64,000 nt of DNA from Paroedura picta (GCF_049243985.1 NC_135369.1:19680533-19744532); one strand, 5' to 3'. Counted from the first letter of the stretch, positions 31,701 to 42,685 are shown. Program-made: numbers and translations. Notes: generated by a model from the letters alone, not told the origin.

Positions 31701-34700
31701 AACTAGGCAAAGTAATAGATCAGAATGAGAGAACAGAACAACTGTATGTATCTTCTAAAGCTGCCACAGGAGTTATGCTGCTGACCCAATTAGTTCCCTA
31801 GCCAGCTTCAATAGGAGCTCCCTGGTTTGGCCCCTGCCTTGCTTCTCCTGAGTCTGAGCTAAGGGCACCAGGAAAGAAATCAAGGACTTCCTTCAGCAGG
31901 CACATGTGCTCTGCCTCTAAAATGTGGCTCCTTCCCCAATAACACATGAAACTGCTTTCAGTCTCGGTCAGGGGGGGGGGGGGCAGGGAATTATAGTCCA
32001 TGGACATCTGGAGAGCCACAATTTGGTCACCCTTTGTTTAGGCCATCCCAAGTTATGCTGAGATCCTTTTAACCACAGCCAGAATCCCTGAGACTGGCCT
32101 ACAAAGCAACCTCTTTATTACTGAGATTAGATACCGCCTCTACAAAAAAACCCAAAAAAACCCAAAACACGATCAGGTTATGAAGAACATGAACTGGAAA
32201 GAAAAAGGTACAGAAGGAGATGAGAAACCAGCGTGGTGATCTGAAGGGGAGCGTGTATTGATGTCACCCTAATCTCTCAAAACAGGCACAGACCAGGTGG
32301 ATTCTGTGGCAAACACAAAATGAGAACGTGAGCTACAGGGCCTGTGGCCTGTGACAAAGCCTCAGCCGATGGAGCCACCCGGCTACAGCAACTCTTACCT
32401 GCACGCGAGTCCGGATGACGTCCATGGGGTTGGTGAGGGTGGAAGCCGTGGCAGCTGCCAGTGGCCCCGATACGGCTTGGATGATCAGGTGTGGGCAGTC
32501 TGTGGGCACGATGTTAGAAAGCTGTTCTGGGAACAGGAGAGAGTGTCAAGTTATGGATACCAGCATGAAGCACCAGGGAGCAGCAGATGCTGGGGATAAG
32601 GACCAGGGAAGGACTGTTGTCCTCACACCTGCTGGGGGGCGTCCCGGAAGCCTCTGACTGACAGCTTAGACCAGGGGTAGTCAAACTGTGGCCCTCCAGA
32701 TGTCCATGAACTACAATTCCCAGGAGCCCCTGCCAGTGAATGCAGTTTGACTACCCCTGGCTTAGACAGACCTTGAGCAGATTCGGTAAGGGAATATTAG
32801 CATCTCAGGGAACAATTCTCAGCCGCTGTCCCACCGTACCTAGCTTCAACCAGTCACCATGATCCCCTTGCAAATCTGTTAACAGCCTCTTCCACATGCC
32901 CAGGGGCTCCACTGTGCCCAGCACAAGCTCCCAGTCCCTCCCTTCATGTTCTTTCCCTGCTTAACACACTGCTTGAAGAAAAGTTTAGGTAAACAACTTG
33001 CACACAGCCCACCAGTTGATCCTGCGTTGTTTTACTATCTTCAGGCAGGAACAGGTCTTGGAAGGCATCATGGAATAACACATCTAGCCGCCAGAGGGTG
33101 CTATTTTACCCTGTCCGTAGCATAAGCAGGTCAAATGACAATGGACTATTTTGTTAAAATGTCGTTCTTGTCTTGCCTAGACAGAGAGCTGCTAGATCAT
33201 CTTGTGATCTGTGGGGTGGGGGCTCATGAAGGGTGTTGAAACTGCCCTGGCAAGAAATTGTCCTGATGCACCACAGAGCGATTTGTACTTTGCTGCAGAG
33301 AAACATCCCGTGGTCTCCCAAAAGACAGCTCACCTATTAGGCCACGGGTGGCCAGACTGGCTCTCCGGATGCTCATGGGCTAAACTTCCCACGGCAGGGG
33401 CTCATGTGAACTGTGGTCTATGAATACCCAAAGAGCCAAAGTTTGGCCACCCCTGCATTAGGCAGACCTTGGTGATTGCCAGGGGCTCCAGAAGAGGCTC
33501 AGGGCACATCCTGCACTAGCTGTAGCAAGAGGCAGCCCCAGGCTCCACCACCCCGGGGCATCGCATGATCACTGGCAGCCTCGGCATTCACGGCATGCTT
33601 GCCCAGTCTGCATTCCACCAGCAGCTCGATTCAAGGGAGGAAGGAAAAGGATACAGTTGACAGTGGTCAGGGTGGCCATGGCCATGGCTCTGCACACACT
33701 CAGGTAGTACGTGGGGAGGGGAGAAGAATTATGGGCCTCCTAGAACATCAAAGACCCCTAGGCTGGCCTGGACTATAGTGAAGTCAGCAACGGTGTGACA
33801 CAGAGTGTTGGAGAGAAGAGCTGTTTTTTTTTTAAATACCCCACTGAAGGAGTCCCAACGCAGTTATACAAACACTTTTCCCTTCCACTCCCCACAACAG
33901 TCACCTTGTGAGGTAGGCAAGAGCTCTGAGAGAACTGCTCTGCAATAACAGCTGTAAGAGTACAGTGACTAGCCCAAGGTAACCCAGAGGAATGTGAACC
34001 ATGACACCATGCCTCTCTTATGTTCTTGTGAATCACTAAAGTTCTCCTTGGCTGTTACATGCGCTCAAAATGCAATTGCTGAACCAAAGCTGCAGGAATC
34101 AAGCATATAACAAAAGGAACTGCATTGTCTTGACCTGCTTCTTGAACACTGGGGAGGGAGGGGAGAGGCTGATCTGCAAGAGAAGCCCCACACCAAACAG
34201 CCCTGCTCCTTGCAAAGACTAGTCTAGAGACCACATCGCGTGGAACCTGCAGCAGGGCCCCACTGGTACATAGTGAATTTCAAGGAGGAGGTGTTCCCTT
34301 AAGACTTTCCCAAACTTGGCTGTTTACAGTTCTAAGCAGGGGTGGCCATACTGTGGCTCTCTAGACGTCCATTGACTACAATTCCCATGAGTCCCTGGCA
34401 GTGGAACTCCTGGAACACCCTTAGCTACGAATAGCAACTGTTGAAACTATCTTACTCTCTGTTAGGAGAATACTTCTCTATACCGAAGCTGTTTTTCAAA
34501 ATATGAAAACTGAAGTTCTGGGCTGATCCTGCGTTGAGCAAGGGGTTGGACTAGATGGCCTGTATGGTCCCTTCCAACTCTATGATTCTAAGTCCCTTGA
34601 TAAAGCCAAAGAGCAAAACACATTGAGTTTTATACAAAAGAATAAAGAAGAATGGAAGTTTGAAGACTCTATAAACAGTCATTTTTGTACATTTGTTTTT

Positions 34701-36546
34701 GCCATATTGGTATCCCAGTGCCTCTGTACTTGCCCCGGCATGGTCTCATAGCAGCTGTAATCCACGGACTTCTGGAGAGCCACAGACTGGCCACCCTTGC
34801 TCTGAGGATAAAAGCTACATCTTGGGACTGAACTCAAATACACTGTCGTGGGCGTCAAGTCAGGAAGCAGCATCCTGTGACCAATGGATGGGCAGCCCCA
34901 CAAAGAACATATTCCTGGAGCCTAACCTGGAGGTCACCAAGGCGCAGAGGACAACAAGCAGGCCACTGTCCTCCCGCAGAGGGTGAGTCTGGCTGCGCTT
35001 TCACCTTCCTCCTGGCTAGGGATGGGCATGGAGAGCTCCCGGAGTAACAACTGATATCTGGTCAACATAGATTGTCTCCCCTGGAAGAAATGTTTGCTTT
35101 GGAGGGTGGGTTCTATGGCATAATACTGCTCTGAGCTCTTCCTCTCTTCGGCAAATCTCCAGGAATTCTCCAACCCAAATTGGGTAACCCTACAGAACCC
35201 TACAAAACTGCGTCTAGTCAAGACTAGTTGCAATGTATGGCTGCGAAAGTTGGACAATAAGGAAGGCCGAGCGTCTAAGAATTGAGACTTTTGAACTCTG
35301 GTGCCGGAGAAGACTCTTGCGAGTCCCTTGGACTGCAAGGCGAACAAACCGGTCAGTCCTAGAGGAGATCAGCCCTGACTGCTCCTTAGAAGGCCAGATC
35401 CTGAAGATGAAACTCAAATACTTTGGCCACCTCATGAGAAGGAAGGACGCCCTGGAGAAGAGCCTAATGCTGGGTGCGATTGAGGGCAAAATAAGAAGGG
35501 GACGACAGAGAATGAGGTGGCTGGATGGAGTCACTGAAGCAGTCGGTGTGAACTTAAATGGACTCTGGGGAATGGTAGAGGACAAGAAGGCCTGGGGGAT
35601 CATTGTCCTTGGGGTCGCGATGGCTTGGACACGACTTCGCTCCTAACAACAACACAGAAGTTAGACTTTGGCTGGGGGCAGAATCACTGCTATGAAGTTT
35701 AAGTGGTTTATTATGCCTTGCTTCTAGGGCCCCTGAAATGTGACAAACCCAAATCTAATTAATTAATTAAATGACTCAGACGCTGGCCTGAAGAGGGCTT
35801 CTTAATACCATGACCTGAAAAACAAAACTCTGCTTCTCCCCTCTTATTTTTTTCACATCCGGCCTGAGTTCTCTGGAATCCCTTATAAGGGGATGACACA
35901 GGCTGGGTTCTTGGTTTCACCTACCTGCGTAAAAGTGGTAGAAGGGCCACCAGGCAGCGCTGTTGGGAATGTAGGTGAGGAGGGAGGCCACGTAACCCCG
36001 GTAGAAGCCCTTTATCCCGTCAGCTTTGAAGATCTGAGAAATGATTTCCCGCGTCTGCCCAAAAACTGGGAAGCGCTTGCCTTCGTAGGTCTGCACCTTG
36101 AACCGGCCCATGGTCTTCCCTTTCCGCTGCATCATCAGGTGCTGGGAGATCACGTCTATGGGCACCGTGATGGTCTGGGCCACCAGAGACGCTGAGCCGC
36201 CGGCCACCACCGACTTTACCGTGTTGTTGTTGTTGTAGTTGGAAACGTATTTGCGGGTCAGCTCGTACGTCGTCATGTAGCACAGGCCCGAGACCATGGT
36301 GAAGGTGTTGACCAAGAAGCCCCGATAGAAGCCCGTTGCTCCTTCTGCCTTCCGGATCTTGAAGAAGGCATCTATGGTCCCGCTGTAAAGGCTCTTCCCC
36401 TTCTGGACTTGCAGCCGCGTCCGGATGAGCGTGAAGGGGTACATGCTGACCCGGATTAGCATGGTCAGGCAGGCGCTGAAAACGTAGAACTTCTTCTTGT
36501 CCAGGTCCTCCCACTCAATGATCTGGATGTTACGCTTGTCCTCCAT
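28509..36546 (-). CDS. SLC25A44: Mitochondrial carrier SLC25A44 (branched-chain amino acid carrier), complete CDS
   Basis: Inner mitochondrial membrane carrier that brings branched-chain amino acids into the matrix, known from brown-fat work. Minus-strand coding exons are 36546-35925, 32526-32399 and 28700-28509. Phases match and give 313 residues (human 314). The three carrier repeats show their signatures at PFTLIR (37-42), PIDVIS (129-134) and PMDVIR (241-246). MEDKRNIQIIEW at the start and LSLRPELVDSRHW at the end are almost identical to human. The ATG is chosen by this match: the frame stays open further upstream, but an acceptor (CTCGTTTCCAG, 36559-36560) places the exon start 12 bp above the ATG. 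Residues 105-108 are four Asn, longer than in human. At least one non-coding 5' exon must lie upstream, probably in the CpG block at 47.6-48.1 kb. Confidence 0.97.
28846..28990 (-). repeat. L2-type 3' terminus
   Basis: tttatttattatatttatat then gaaggctcagggcggttcac, the reverse of the L2 end. It lies in the last SLC25A44 intron. Confidence 0.7.
30074..30160 (+). repeat. CR1 LINE 3' terminus
   Basis: ggctgatcctgcgttgagca then gactagatggcctgtatggc, ending in ctatgattctatga. It abuts the L2 copy. Confidence 0.85.
30161..30760 (+). mobile_element. L2 LINE 3' end with C-terminal coding remnant
   Basis: Translates to RLKVLVITFKATHGLGSVYL, LTSTRARAFSILAPTW and, in a nearby frame, NELPEEIRAL, the C-terminus of L2 ORF2. 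It ends gagccttcgggaagggcggt and a taat-rich tail. A (ttactg)n stretch lies at 30616-30650. Confidence 0.88.
31213..31490 (+). repeat. tRNA-derived SINE (Sauria-type)
   Basis: gagtggttaggagcacggac through cacagggtgtctgttgtgag to caactcttcttcttcttc. Followed directly by a second, 5'-truncated copy at 31491-31650. Confidence 0.85.
31491..31650 (+). repeat. Second, truncated SINE copy in tandem
   Basis: Begins ccttgggctcgtcacggcac, mid-body of the same SINE, and ends caactcttctgcttc. The tandem layout suggests unequal crossing-over or insertion at the first copy's tail. Confidence 0.7.
31988..32034. mobile_element. hAT-type MITE, right half only
   Basis: attatagtccatggacatct then ggagagccacaatttggtca match the 3' half of the CAGGGGTGG family. 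A G15 run precedes it. Confidence 0.6.
32399..32526 (-). CDS. SLC25A44: SLC25A44 middle coding exon
   Basis: 128 nt encoding QLSNIVPTDCPHLIIQAVSG and LAAATASTLTNPMDVIRTRV. The first Glu codon is split with the preceding exon. The acceptor is CTCCTGTTCCCAG and the donor GTAAGA (32393-32398). Confidence 0.96.
32672..32759. mobile_element. hAT-type MITE with internal deletion and exact target duplication
   Basis: Starts caggggtagtcaaactgtgg and ends gcagtttgactacccctg. gcttagac flanks it on both sides (32664-32671, 32760-32767). It lies about 145 bp upstream of the SLC25A44 exon at 32526. Confidence 0.93.
33343..33455. mobile_element. hAT-type MITE (CAGGGGTGG family)
   Basis: Starts cacgggtggccagactggct and ends agtttggccacccctg. 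Flanks are tattaggc and cattaggc (7 of 8). Confidence 0.85.
33885..34005 (-). repeat. SINE fragment
   Basis: ccacaacagtcaccttgtga, aggtaggcaagagctctgag and tgactagcccaaggtaaccc match the reverse of the Sauria-type SINE body. Confidence 0.6.
34337..34420. mobile_element. hAT-type MITE, left part
   Basis: Starts caggggtggccatactgtgg and continues attgactacaattcccatga. The right end is degraded. Confidence 0.65.
34515..34592 (+). repeat. CR1 LINE 3' terminus
   Basis: gggctgatcctgcgttgagc then ggactagatggcctgtatgg, ending ctatgattcta. Confidence 0.8.
34738..34800. mobile_element. hAT-type MITE, right part
   Basis: gctgtaatccacggacttct then ggagagccacagactggcca, ending acccttgctct. Confidence 0.5.
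35219..35655 (+). mobile_element. BovB (RTE clade) LINE 3' end
   Basis: An open frame of 137 codons reads MYGCESWTIRKAERLRIETF, ELWCRRRLLRVPWTARRTNR, LKMKLKYFGHLMRR and RGRQRMRWLDGV, the C-terminal end of BovB ORF2. The 3' end ctcctaacaacaacac is the known BovB tail. It is inserted in the SLC25A44 intron on the opposite strand. Confidence 0.92.
35925..36546 (-). CDS. SLC25A44: SLC25A44 first coding exon
   Basis: 622 nt from ATG (36546) to a G before donor GTAGGT (35919-35924). It covers carrier repeats one and two (207 residues). The polypyrimidine tract of its acceptor contains a 22-bp direct duplication (36565-36586 and 36588-36609). Confidence 0.97.
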
Positions 36547-36564
36547 GGCTGAGGCCGCCTGGAA

Positions 36565-36609
36565 ACGAGGGAGAAGGAAGTGAATAAACGAGGGAGAAGG
36601 AAGTGAATA
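36565..36609. repeat. 22-bp direct duplication at the SLC25A44 acceptor
   Basis: The unit acgagggagaaggaagtgaa plus ta is repeated with one base between copies. On the minus strand it is part of the pyrimidine-rich tract before the acceptor at 36559. Confidence 0.9.
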
Positions 36610-37038
36610 AGGAAAGAAACAGGAATTTGCACAAATGTTTCCGTCTTCACCGACTTCAATATCTGTGAGACCAAGAAACCTATGCTCGTTTATGTAAGCA
36701 GGGACTGCCAGGAAAACTCTCTGCTCAGGTTTTAAAGACCTGTCAGGATAGGTTCTTAGACTGAGACTTGGCATGAACCATCCGTTGTCCATCACAGAAT
36801 AATTTAGTGGTTTGCTTCCAACTGAGCAGGGTAATAGCCTATATAACGGAAATGAAGACTTGTTTCTCATAGGCTTGCAGGGGCTCCTGGGAATCCTTCA
36901 GATAGCTTTAGAAGTCAGTGTCAATCCCTTGACTTGTGACCCCAAAGAAATAGGAAGCCGATGTAGAGGGACCAAGACTGGAATTATATGGGGACCATTT
37001 GGAAGAAGAGGGGGAGAAGATGACAGCCAGCATACTTG

Positions 37039-37345
37039 TAGAATCACAGCACTGGAAGGGGACGCAGGAGCCATCTAGCCCAACCCCCTATTTAATGGAG
37101 GACAATCCAGAGCTGGGGTGGCCAAAACCATGGCTGTCCAGATGTCCACTGACTACACTTCCCTGCATGCTGGCAGGGGCTCATGGGAATAATAGTCCAT
37201 GGACATCTAGAGAGCCACAGTGTGGCCACCCCATCCTAGAGCATCCCTGATAAGTGTTCATTCAGTGAGGGGAAGCTCACCACCTAGGCAGCTGATTCCA
37301 CTGCTGAACTATTACGACTGTAATTTCCACCCCTAATTCATAGAA
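37039..37345 (-). repeat. CR1 LINE 3' end, split by a hAT MITE
   Basis: Left part gtagaatcacagcactggaa and ccatctagcccaacccc; right part gcatccctgataagtgttca and ggcagctgattccactgctg. Both are minus-oriented CR1, interrupted by the MITE at 37113-37234. Confidence 0.75.
37113..37234. mobile_element. hAT-type MITE inside CR1
   Basis: Starts ctggggtggccaaaaccatg and ends cagtgtggccaccccat. tccagagc and cctagagc flank it (6 of 8). Confidence 0.8.
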
Positions 37346-38044
37346 TCTCACACCACCACATCTGAATGTTGGCAAAACAAAAAACCCAAAAAACAACCCT
37401 CTACAATAAATTGAAACTCAGCCCTTGAGGGCTGCAACTTTGGGTTATATCCAGACTAAACTGGCAATTCCCATCAATTGCTCATTCCCATTGGAACCTT
37501 CCCTTAATGGAAACTCCTCAGTGACCCTTATCTGCCCCCCCCCCAAGGGCAGCACTGCATAGAAGTCAGCAGGCTGCAGTGTGTGGGGCAGAGGCTCCAC
37601 TAGCAAATTCAGCCTGGATTCAACCCCTGAGCTTTGAGCGGCAGAATACTCAGAAATCTACACATGGTGACATTTCTTTCAAATAGTTATACTCCACGAG
37701 TTTCTCAGTTCACAGAACTTCCGAGGCAGCTAAAATCGAAAGTAACATTAATGCAAACATCAGCTACATGTCTAATAACTGGATTCAATTAATGCATTTA
37801 AAGAGCGACTTCATACAAGCTCTACCCCCATATACCAGAAAAGTGAACCAGAAAGCTCAGGCCAGCTTTATTTGCAATTCCAGAAGCCAACAAACAAGGC
37901 AACAAGTGAGTGAACCTATATCGTGAGAGACAGAGAGTTCTATAAGAGGAGCACAGGGTCCTCTGGTTGTAAACCACCCAAAGCAGGAGCATCCTTATCC
38001 TTAAATTATCATAAAACAATTAATAATTAAGTGCTATCATCTCA

Positions 38045-38225
38045 CTACCGACTTTTGGGGTTTTCAGGGCAAGAAATGTTTCCGAGAAGGTTTGCCACTG
38101 CCTGTCTCTGCATGGCAACCCTACGTCTCCCTTAGTGGTCTCCCATCAGGTACTAACCATGGCCAAGTCTGCCTAGGTTCCAAGCTCTGAAGAGCCAGGC
38201 CAGTCTTGGCTATGCAGCCTGCTGC
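38045..38225 (-). repeat. 5S rRNA-derived SINE
   Basis: Reverse orientation: gggttttcagggcaagaaat, tggtctcccatcaggtacta and ccaagtctgcctaggttcca. Confidence 0.78.
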
Positions 38226-38574
38226 ATTACCAAATGTGCCCAAAGGTTGGGGGAAAGATAGCCCCTCCCATTCAATGCCACACCCTAGAATTCCCAGGGC
38301 TATTCTAGCAAAAACGCCAGCATACACCTGTTCAGCAGCTCAGCTTTTGGAAGATGGGCAAATTCCTCAAGCCATGCTCCTTGATTTTATTTATTTACCA
38401 GAATTTAAGCCTGCTGTGGCTGCCAGACAGCGGGCGCTAGAAGAAAGGCTCCTGCGCTCGGTTGCCCCAGCAGGTGAGGGGGGGAGAGAGTGGGCGCGGC
38501 TTCCCCCAGCCCTGGGAGCAGGGACAGCGATGTGTAAAGACCACAGGTGCTAGGAAGGGTGGGGTAGCAAGTGT

Positions 38575-38940
38575 GGGAGCTTGTAGTGTGGCTGGCTTCT
38601 TGTCTTCCTGAATCTCCTTTCTGTCTGCGTCTCTCTGTCTCTGCTTTGATCTGTCAAAGTCTCCCAGCTCCCTGTCTTTCTGTCTGGCTTCCCCCTATCC
38701 TCCCACCCAGTCATGGCTGTATCTCCTGTGTGTCTCCCATCCATGGCAATCTGTGGTACTGTCTGTCCTTTTCCGTGTGTTTCTCCCAGCCCGGTATGTC
38801 CCTCTCTCTCCTTCCTGCCCTCGTATTTTCCTTCCTTGTTCCCTGTCCTTCTCTCTTTGGTGTCTGACTGTTTCTCTCACACTGTCTGTATCTCTCCAGT
38901 TGTGTCTGTCTCCGTCTGTGTGTCTCCGTGGCCCCTCCCC
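38575..38940. repeat. Pyrimidine-rich (tctg/tctc) low-complexity tract
   Basis: Degenerate repeats of ctgtct and tctctctgt, strongly pyrimidine-biased on the plus strand. Long open frames through it are composition artefacts. Confidence 0.8.
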
Positions 38941-39350
38941 CCTCCAGGCCCCGGGCTCGTCGCGGCTTACAGTGTGGGCGGCGGAGAGGCTCTCCCCGGG
39001 CCCTTCCCCACAGCGGCCGGAGTCATCGGGGTGAGGCTCGCCCCTGGCCCCCCAGGGGATTCCTCGTCGAAAGAAATGACGCGCAGACGTGTGCGAGTGT
39101 TGCCACGGCGGCGCAAGCATGGCCGGAGATTCCAGATCTCCGTCTGTGTCTCTCCGTGGCCCCTCCCCCTCCAGAGCCCAGGCTGGTCGCGGCTTACTGT
39201 GTGGGCAGTGGGGAGGCTCTCCCCGGGCCCTTCGCCGCAGTAGCGGGGTGAGGCTCGCCCCTGCCCCCCCCAGGGGATTCCTCGTTGAAGAAATGACGCG
39301 CACACGTGTGCGCGCTTTGCCGCGGCAGCGCAAGCGTGGCTGGAGTTTCC
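38925..39350. repeat. GC-rich tandem duplication, unit about 210-230 bp, two copies
   Basis: Both copies share gtctctccgtggcccctccc, aggctctccccgggccctt, ggggattcctcgt and gaaatgacgcgca. The second copy starts near 39143. It is CpG-rich. Origin unknown. Confidence 0.85.
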
Positions 39351-39519
39351 AAAGGCAGGCAGGGCGGGTTGTCGTGGGAGGCGCAGCGGGCGCTGCAGGC
39401 GGGCACTGCGTTGGTTGGTGGCGTGGGCTGCTCCCGGGCGGCCGTGGCGTGGCCAGTTGTGGCAGAGGAGGCAGTGGCGGCAGGTCCGCTGCGGCTGGAC
39501 CTGCCGCCAGTTTGGACCT

Positions 39520-39800
39520 GAGAGCCAGTTTGGTGTAGTGGTTAGGAGTGCGGACTTCTAATCTGGCATGCCAGGTTTGATTCTGCGCTCCCCCACATGC
39601 AACCAACTGGGTGACTTTGGGCTCGCCACGGCACTGATAAAACTGTTCTGACCGAGCAGTGATATCAGCGCTCTCTCAGCCTCACCCACCCCACAGGGTG
39701 TCTGTTGTGGGGAGAGGAATGGGAAGGCGACTGTAAGCCGCTTTGAGCCTCCTTCGGGTAGGGAAAAGCGGCATATAAAAACCAACTCTTCTTCTTCTGG
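39520..39800 (+). repeat. tRNA-derived SINE (Sauria-type), full length
   Basis: gagccagtttggtgtagtgg through cacagggtgtctgttgtggg to accaactcttcttcttct. The cleanest copy in the window. Confidence 0.9.
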
Positions 39801-40049
39801 GCGTAGGGCGACGGAGCGACTGGGCGTGCGTGAGGCGACTGAGGGAATGGCGGCTGCCATGCGGCTGCAGGCAAGGTGGAAGGGGGGCGGATCGGGAGGC
39901 AGTTCGCAATTGGTCCCTTGCCACCGGCCCAACAATCGGAGGGCTCTCTGATTGTCAGTCATGAGGAAGCAGCCTATCGGGACCCTTCCTCATCACGGAC
40001 AGGGCCCTCCTTAGGTGCCCTTAACTGATTATTTAATCCGTTCCCCAAG

Positions 40050-40435
40050 AGCAGTTAAAGATTTGTTTGTTTGTTTATATCCCTCCACTATACAATGACT
40101 CTGGGCAGGTCACAAGATCTTCATTAAAAATCCCACTAAAACTCTAATTAAAAGGACATACAGTATAAAAATAACACAGCGAACAGGCGACAGATAAATA
40201 ACACAAGTCCCGTGCCCAAGACTAATACCTACTATCAGGGAGGAGAGGGGGCCTAGCTGGCAATGCCCAGGTGCCAACACCAGCCCGGGGTGGGGGTGGG
40301 GACCCTGATCTTCCAGTGATCTTCCTCACTGCCCTGGCCTCAACCAAAGACCTGGTGGAATAACTCTGTTTTGCAGGGCCTGTTGAATACGGAAAGCTCC
40401 CGCAGGGCCTGCAGCAGATTCCCCCTGTATCCCAC
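40050..40435 (-). repeat. L2 LINE 3' end
   Basis: ttgtttgtttatatccctcc, then ggcctcaaccaaagacctgg and aaagctcccgcagggcctgc. Compare the copy at 12187 (cctcaaccaaaaacctggcg). Confidence 0.8.
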
Positions 40436-40504
40436 ACGGCTATCATCACCATCCCAGCTCCTTGCTCCACTGCATGCGCTGTTTCTCCTCAAATGGGTGC
40501 CATT

Positions 40505-40825
40505 CTTCAGTCACCAACATAGGAAGCTGCTTTATACTGGCTCAGCACATTGACCCACCTGGCTCATTACTGCTTAGTCTGACTAACAGCAGTTCTCCTA
40601 GGCCATGGGTGGGCAAACTATGGCTCTCTAGATGTTCATGAACTACAATTCCCATGAGGACCTGTGAGTGCGATGCTGGCAGGTGCTCATGGGAATTGTA
40701 GACCATGGGCATGTGGGGAGCCACAGTTTTCCCATTCCTAGCCTAGGGCATGGACAGAGAAGAGTCCTTCCAGTCCTGTTACCTGAGACCAAACCTGGGA
40801 CCCTCCTGAAGTTACCATGATGCTT
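40505..40825 (-). repeat. tRNA-derived SINE (second family), split by a hAT MITE
   Basis: Left part aggaagctgctttatactgg, ctgactaacagcagttctcc; right part ttacctgagaccaaacctgg. It is the reverse of the SINE type at 49327. The MITE at 40604-40740 divides it. Confidence 0.7.
40604..40740. mobile_element. hAT-type MITE (CAGGGGTGG family) inside a SINE
   Basis: Starts catgggtgggcaaactatgg and ends agccacagttttcccattcct. Flanks tcctaggc and gcctaggg match at 6 of 8. Confidence 0.78.
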
Positions 40826-41513
40826 CTTTACAGAGTCAGGTTACTAGTCCACTTCGAGGCATTTATTACCTGCTCTGCCTGACAGCTCTGATTATCTGCT
40901 CTGACTCTATGACACCACATGCAAGGGTAGGGGGTCAGGATTTATTAGACAGAGGCTAACCATCATGGAGACCCCCAATCCCGGAGGAAAGACGAAAAGT
41001 TCCAAATCAGTGGGGAGATGAAGGAATTAACAAGAGTATGAGAAACTGATTTCTTGGGAAATGGGGGAAGGAGTAAAAGAAATTTGGACATTATGGAGGT
41101 GACTGACCCCCAAGACACTCTCCCCGGTTCACTGTTGCCACTGTGATACATATGCCAACAAAGCATGCCAGTTCTGTTCTGTTCCCAGGCCTATTTGAAT
41201 GATTTCGGCACAGACCCAACACCTGAGCCATGCTAGGAAGCCTTGAACTGCCTCTGGCATGATGTATGAGATGGCCTGCCTGGGGAAGTCTTTGGGCTTT
41301 CTGAAACAATGTAAACTGTACAGTTCAGACAGGCATTTTTATCAAGGAGACCGTGCTGAATTACGACAGAATGATTTCGGAAGAGGCTTCAGTAGACAGA
41401 ACTACGGACTGTACTACTAAAATGCATTACCTGTTGCTGCACAGTTGTATCTTGCTTTCCCTGCATTTTATTTCTAATTATTATTATGGAACACCATTTC
41501 TTACATTGTCTAA

Positions 41514-41649
41514 GAGGGGTAGTCAAACTGCGGCCCTCCAGATGTCCATGGACTACAATTCCCATGAGCCCCTGCCAGCAAATGCTGGCAGGGGCTCATG
41601 GGAATTGTAGTCCATGGACATCTGGAGGGCCGCAGTGCGACTACCCCCA
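41514..41649. mobile_element. hAT-type MITE, near-perfect palindrome
   Basis: Arms read aggggtagtcaaactgcggc and the reverse complement, meeting at gccagcaaatgctggc. Flanks are tgtctaag and tgtcatag (6 of 8). Confidence 0.9.
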
Positions 41650-42355
41650 TGTCATAGGACTGGGTTTGCAGAAATCTGGATGCAGACATGAGTGTTAAGC
41701 ATGACATAGAATCCTCACTGGACCCAAGGCGGATTACGCAGAGCAAGTCAATGCAATCAACAGGACGGGATGTTCAGGAAACGGGGTTGTCAAACCAATC
41801 AGAAATCCAAAAGCAGAAGCAAAGTGTCCGTATTCAAGTGACAAAGATTACACAGCAGCCTCCTAGTCTCAGCGTGCTCAACACAGCCGTAGAGACCACA
41901 GCCCCTTATGATGTATCCCAGTAATTCTGAATTAGTGCTCAAGGCAGTGCAATCCTATTGCCTTCTTGAATAATCCAGTTCTGCATAGGCTGAGGAAGGC
42001 TAGGAGGGTGGGACCCTTCCTGACCTCCTTACGCTGGCCTTTCCATAAGGTAGGGATGGGAATTGCAGAAGCACGTGTGCAGAGAGTTGTTGATCTTGCC
42101 CATTCGCAGGACGGCACCTGCAGAAGACCTTGCTTAGACGAACCATTGTAAAAATGAATGAATATATAGAAACCTGCTCTCCCAGGCCACTGCAACAAAC
42201 CCTGATTCAATTAACTAAGGCCGAGCTACCTGACCGTACACAAGAGAAACCAGGGTGCAAACCAGATGCAAATATAAATGGCAACAAAGATGCAGCAGCC
42301 CAGCCTCCCTGGAAAAACTTTAAAGCTGCCATTCCTCAGCAAAGAAGTTTCAAAA

Positions 42356-42652
42356 GAAGAAGAAGAAAAGAGGAGGAAGAAGAGTTGGTTCTATATGCTA
42401 CTTTTCTCTACTCAAAGGAGGCTCAAAGCGGCTTACAATCCCCTTCCCTTTCTTCTCCCCACAACAGACACCCTGTGAGGTGGGTGAGGCTGAGAGCCCT
42501 GATATTACTGCTCAGTCAGAACAGTTTTATCAGTGCTGTAGTGAGCCCAAGGTCACCCAGCTGGCTGCATATGGGGGAGTGCAGAATCGAACCCGGCATG
42601 CCAGATTAGAAGTCCGCACTCCTAACCACTACACCAAACTGGCTCTCCAGGG
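42356..42652 (-). repeat. tRNA-derived SINE (Sauria-type)
   Basis: Starts with gaagaag repeats, then gagttggttctatatgctac, agcggcttacaatccccttc, and ends accaaactggctctcc. Confidence 0.88.
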
Positions 42653-42685
42653 AACTTCAGCATGAAGCCTCCAATCTGGAACGCA

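Noticed and set aside
36020-36514. 164-codon minus frame overlapping SLC25A44
   Set aside because: Out-of-frame shadow of the carrier exon.
36547-36870. Upstream in-frame extension of SLC25A44
   Set aside because: A clear acceptor at 36559-36560 and the exact MEDKRNIQ match put the start at 36546.
38695-39606. 303-codon minus open frame and overlapping plus frames
   Set aside because: Derived from the pyrimidine tract and GC-rich tandem duplication, plus SINE sequence at one end.
39520-39800. tRNA gene
   Set aside because: The tRNA-like head belongs to a SINE repeated many times in the window, with no clean acceptor stem.
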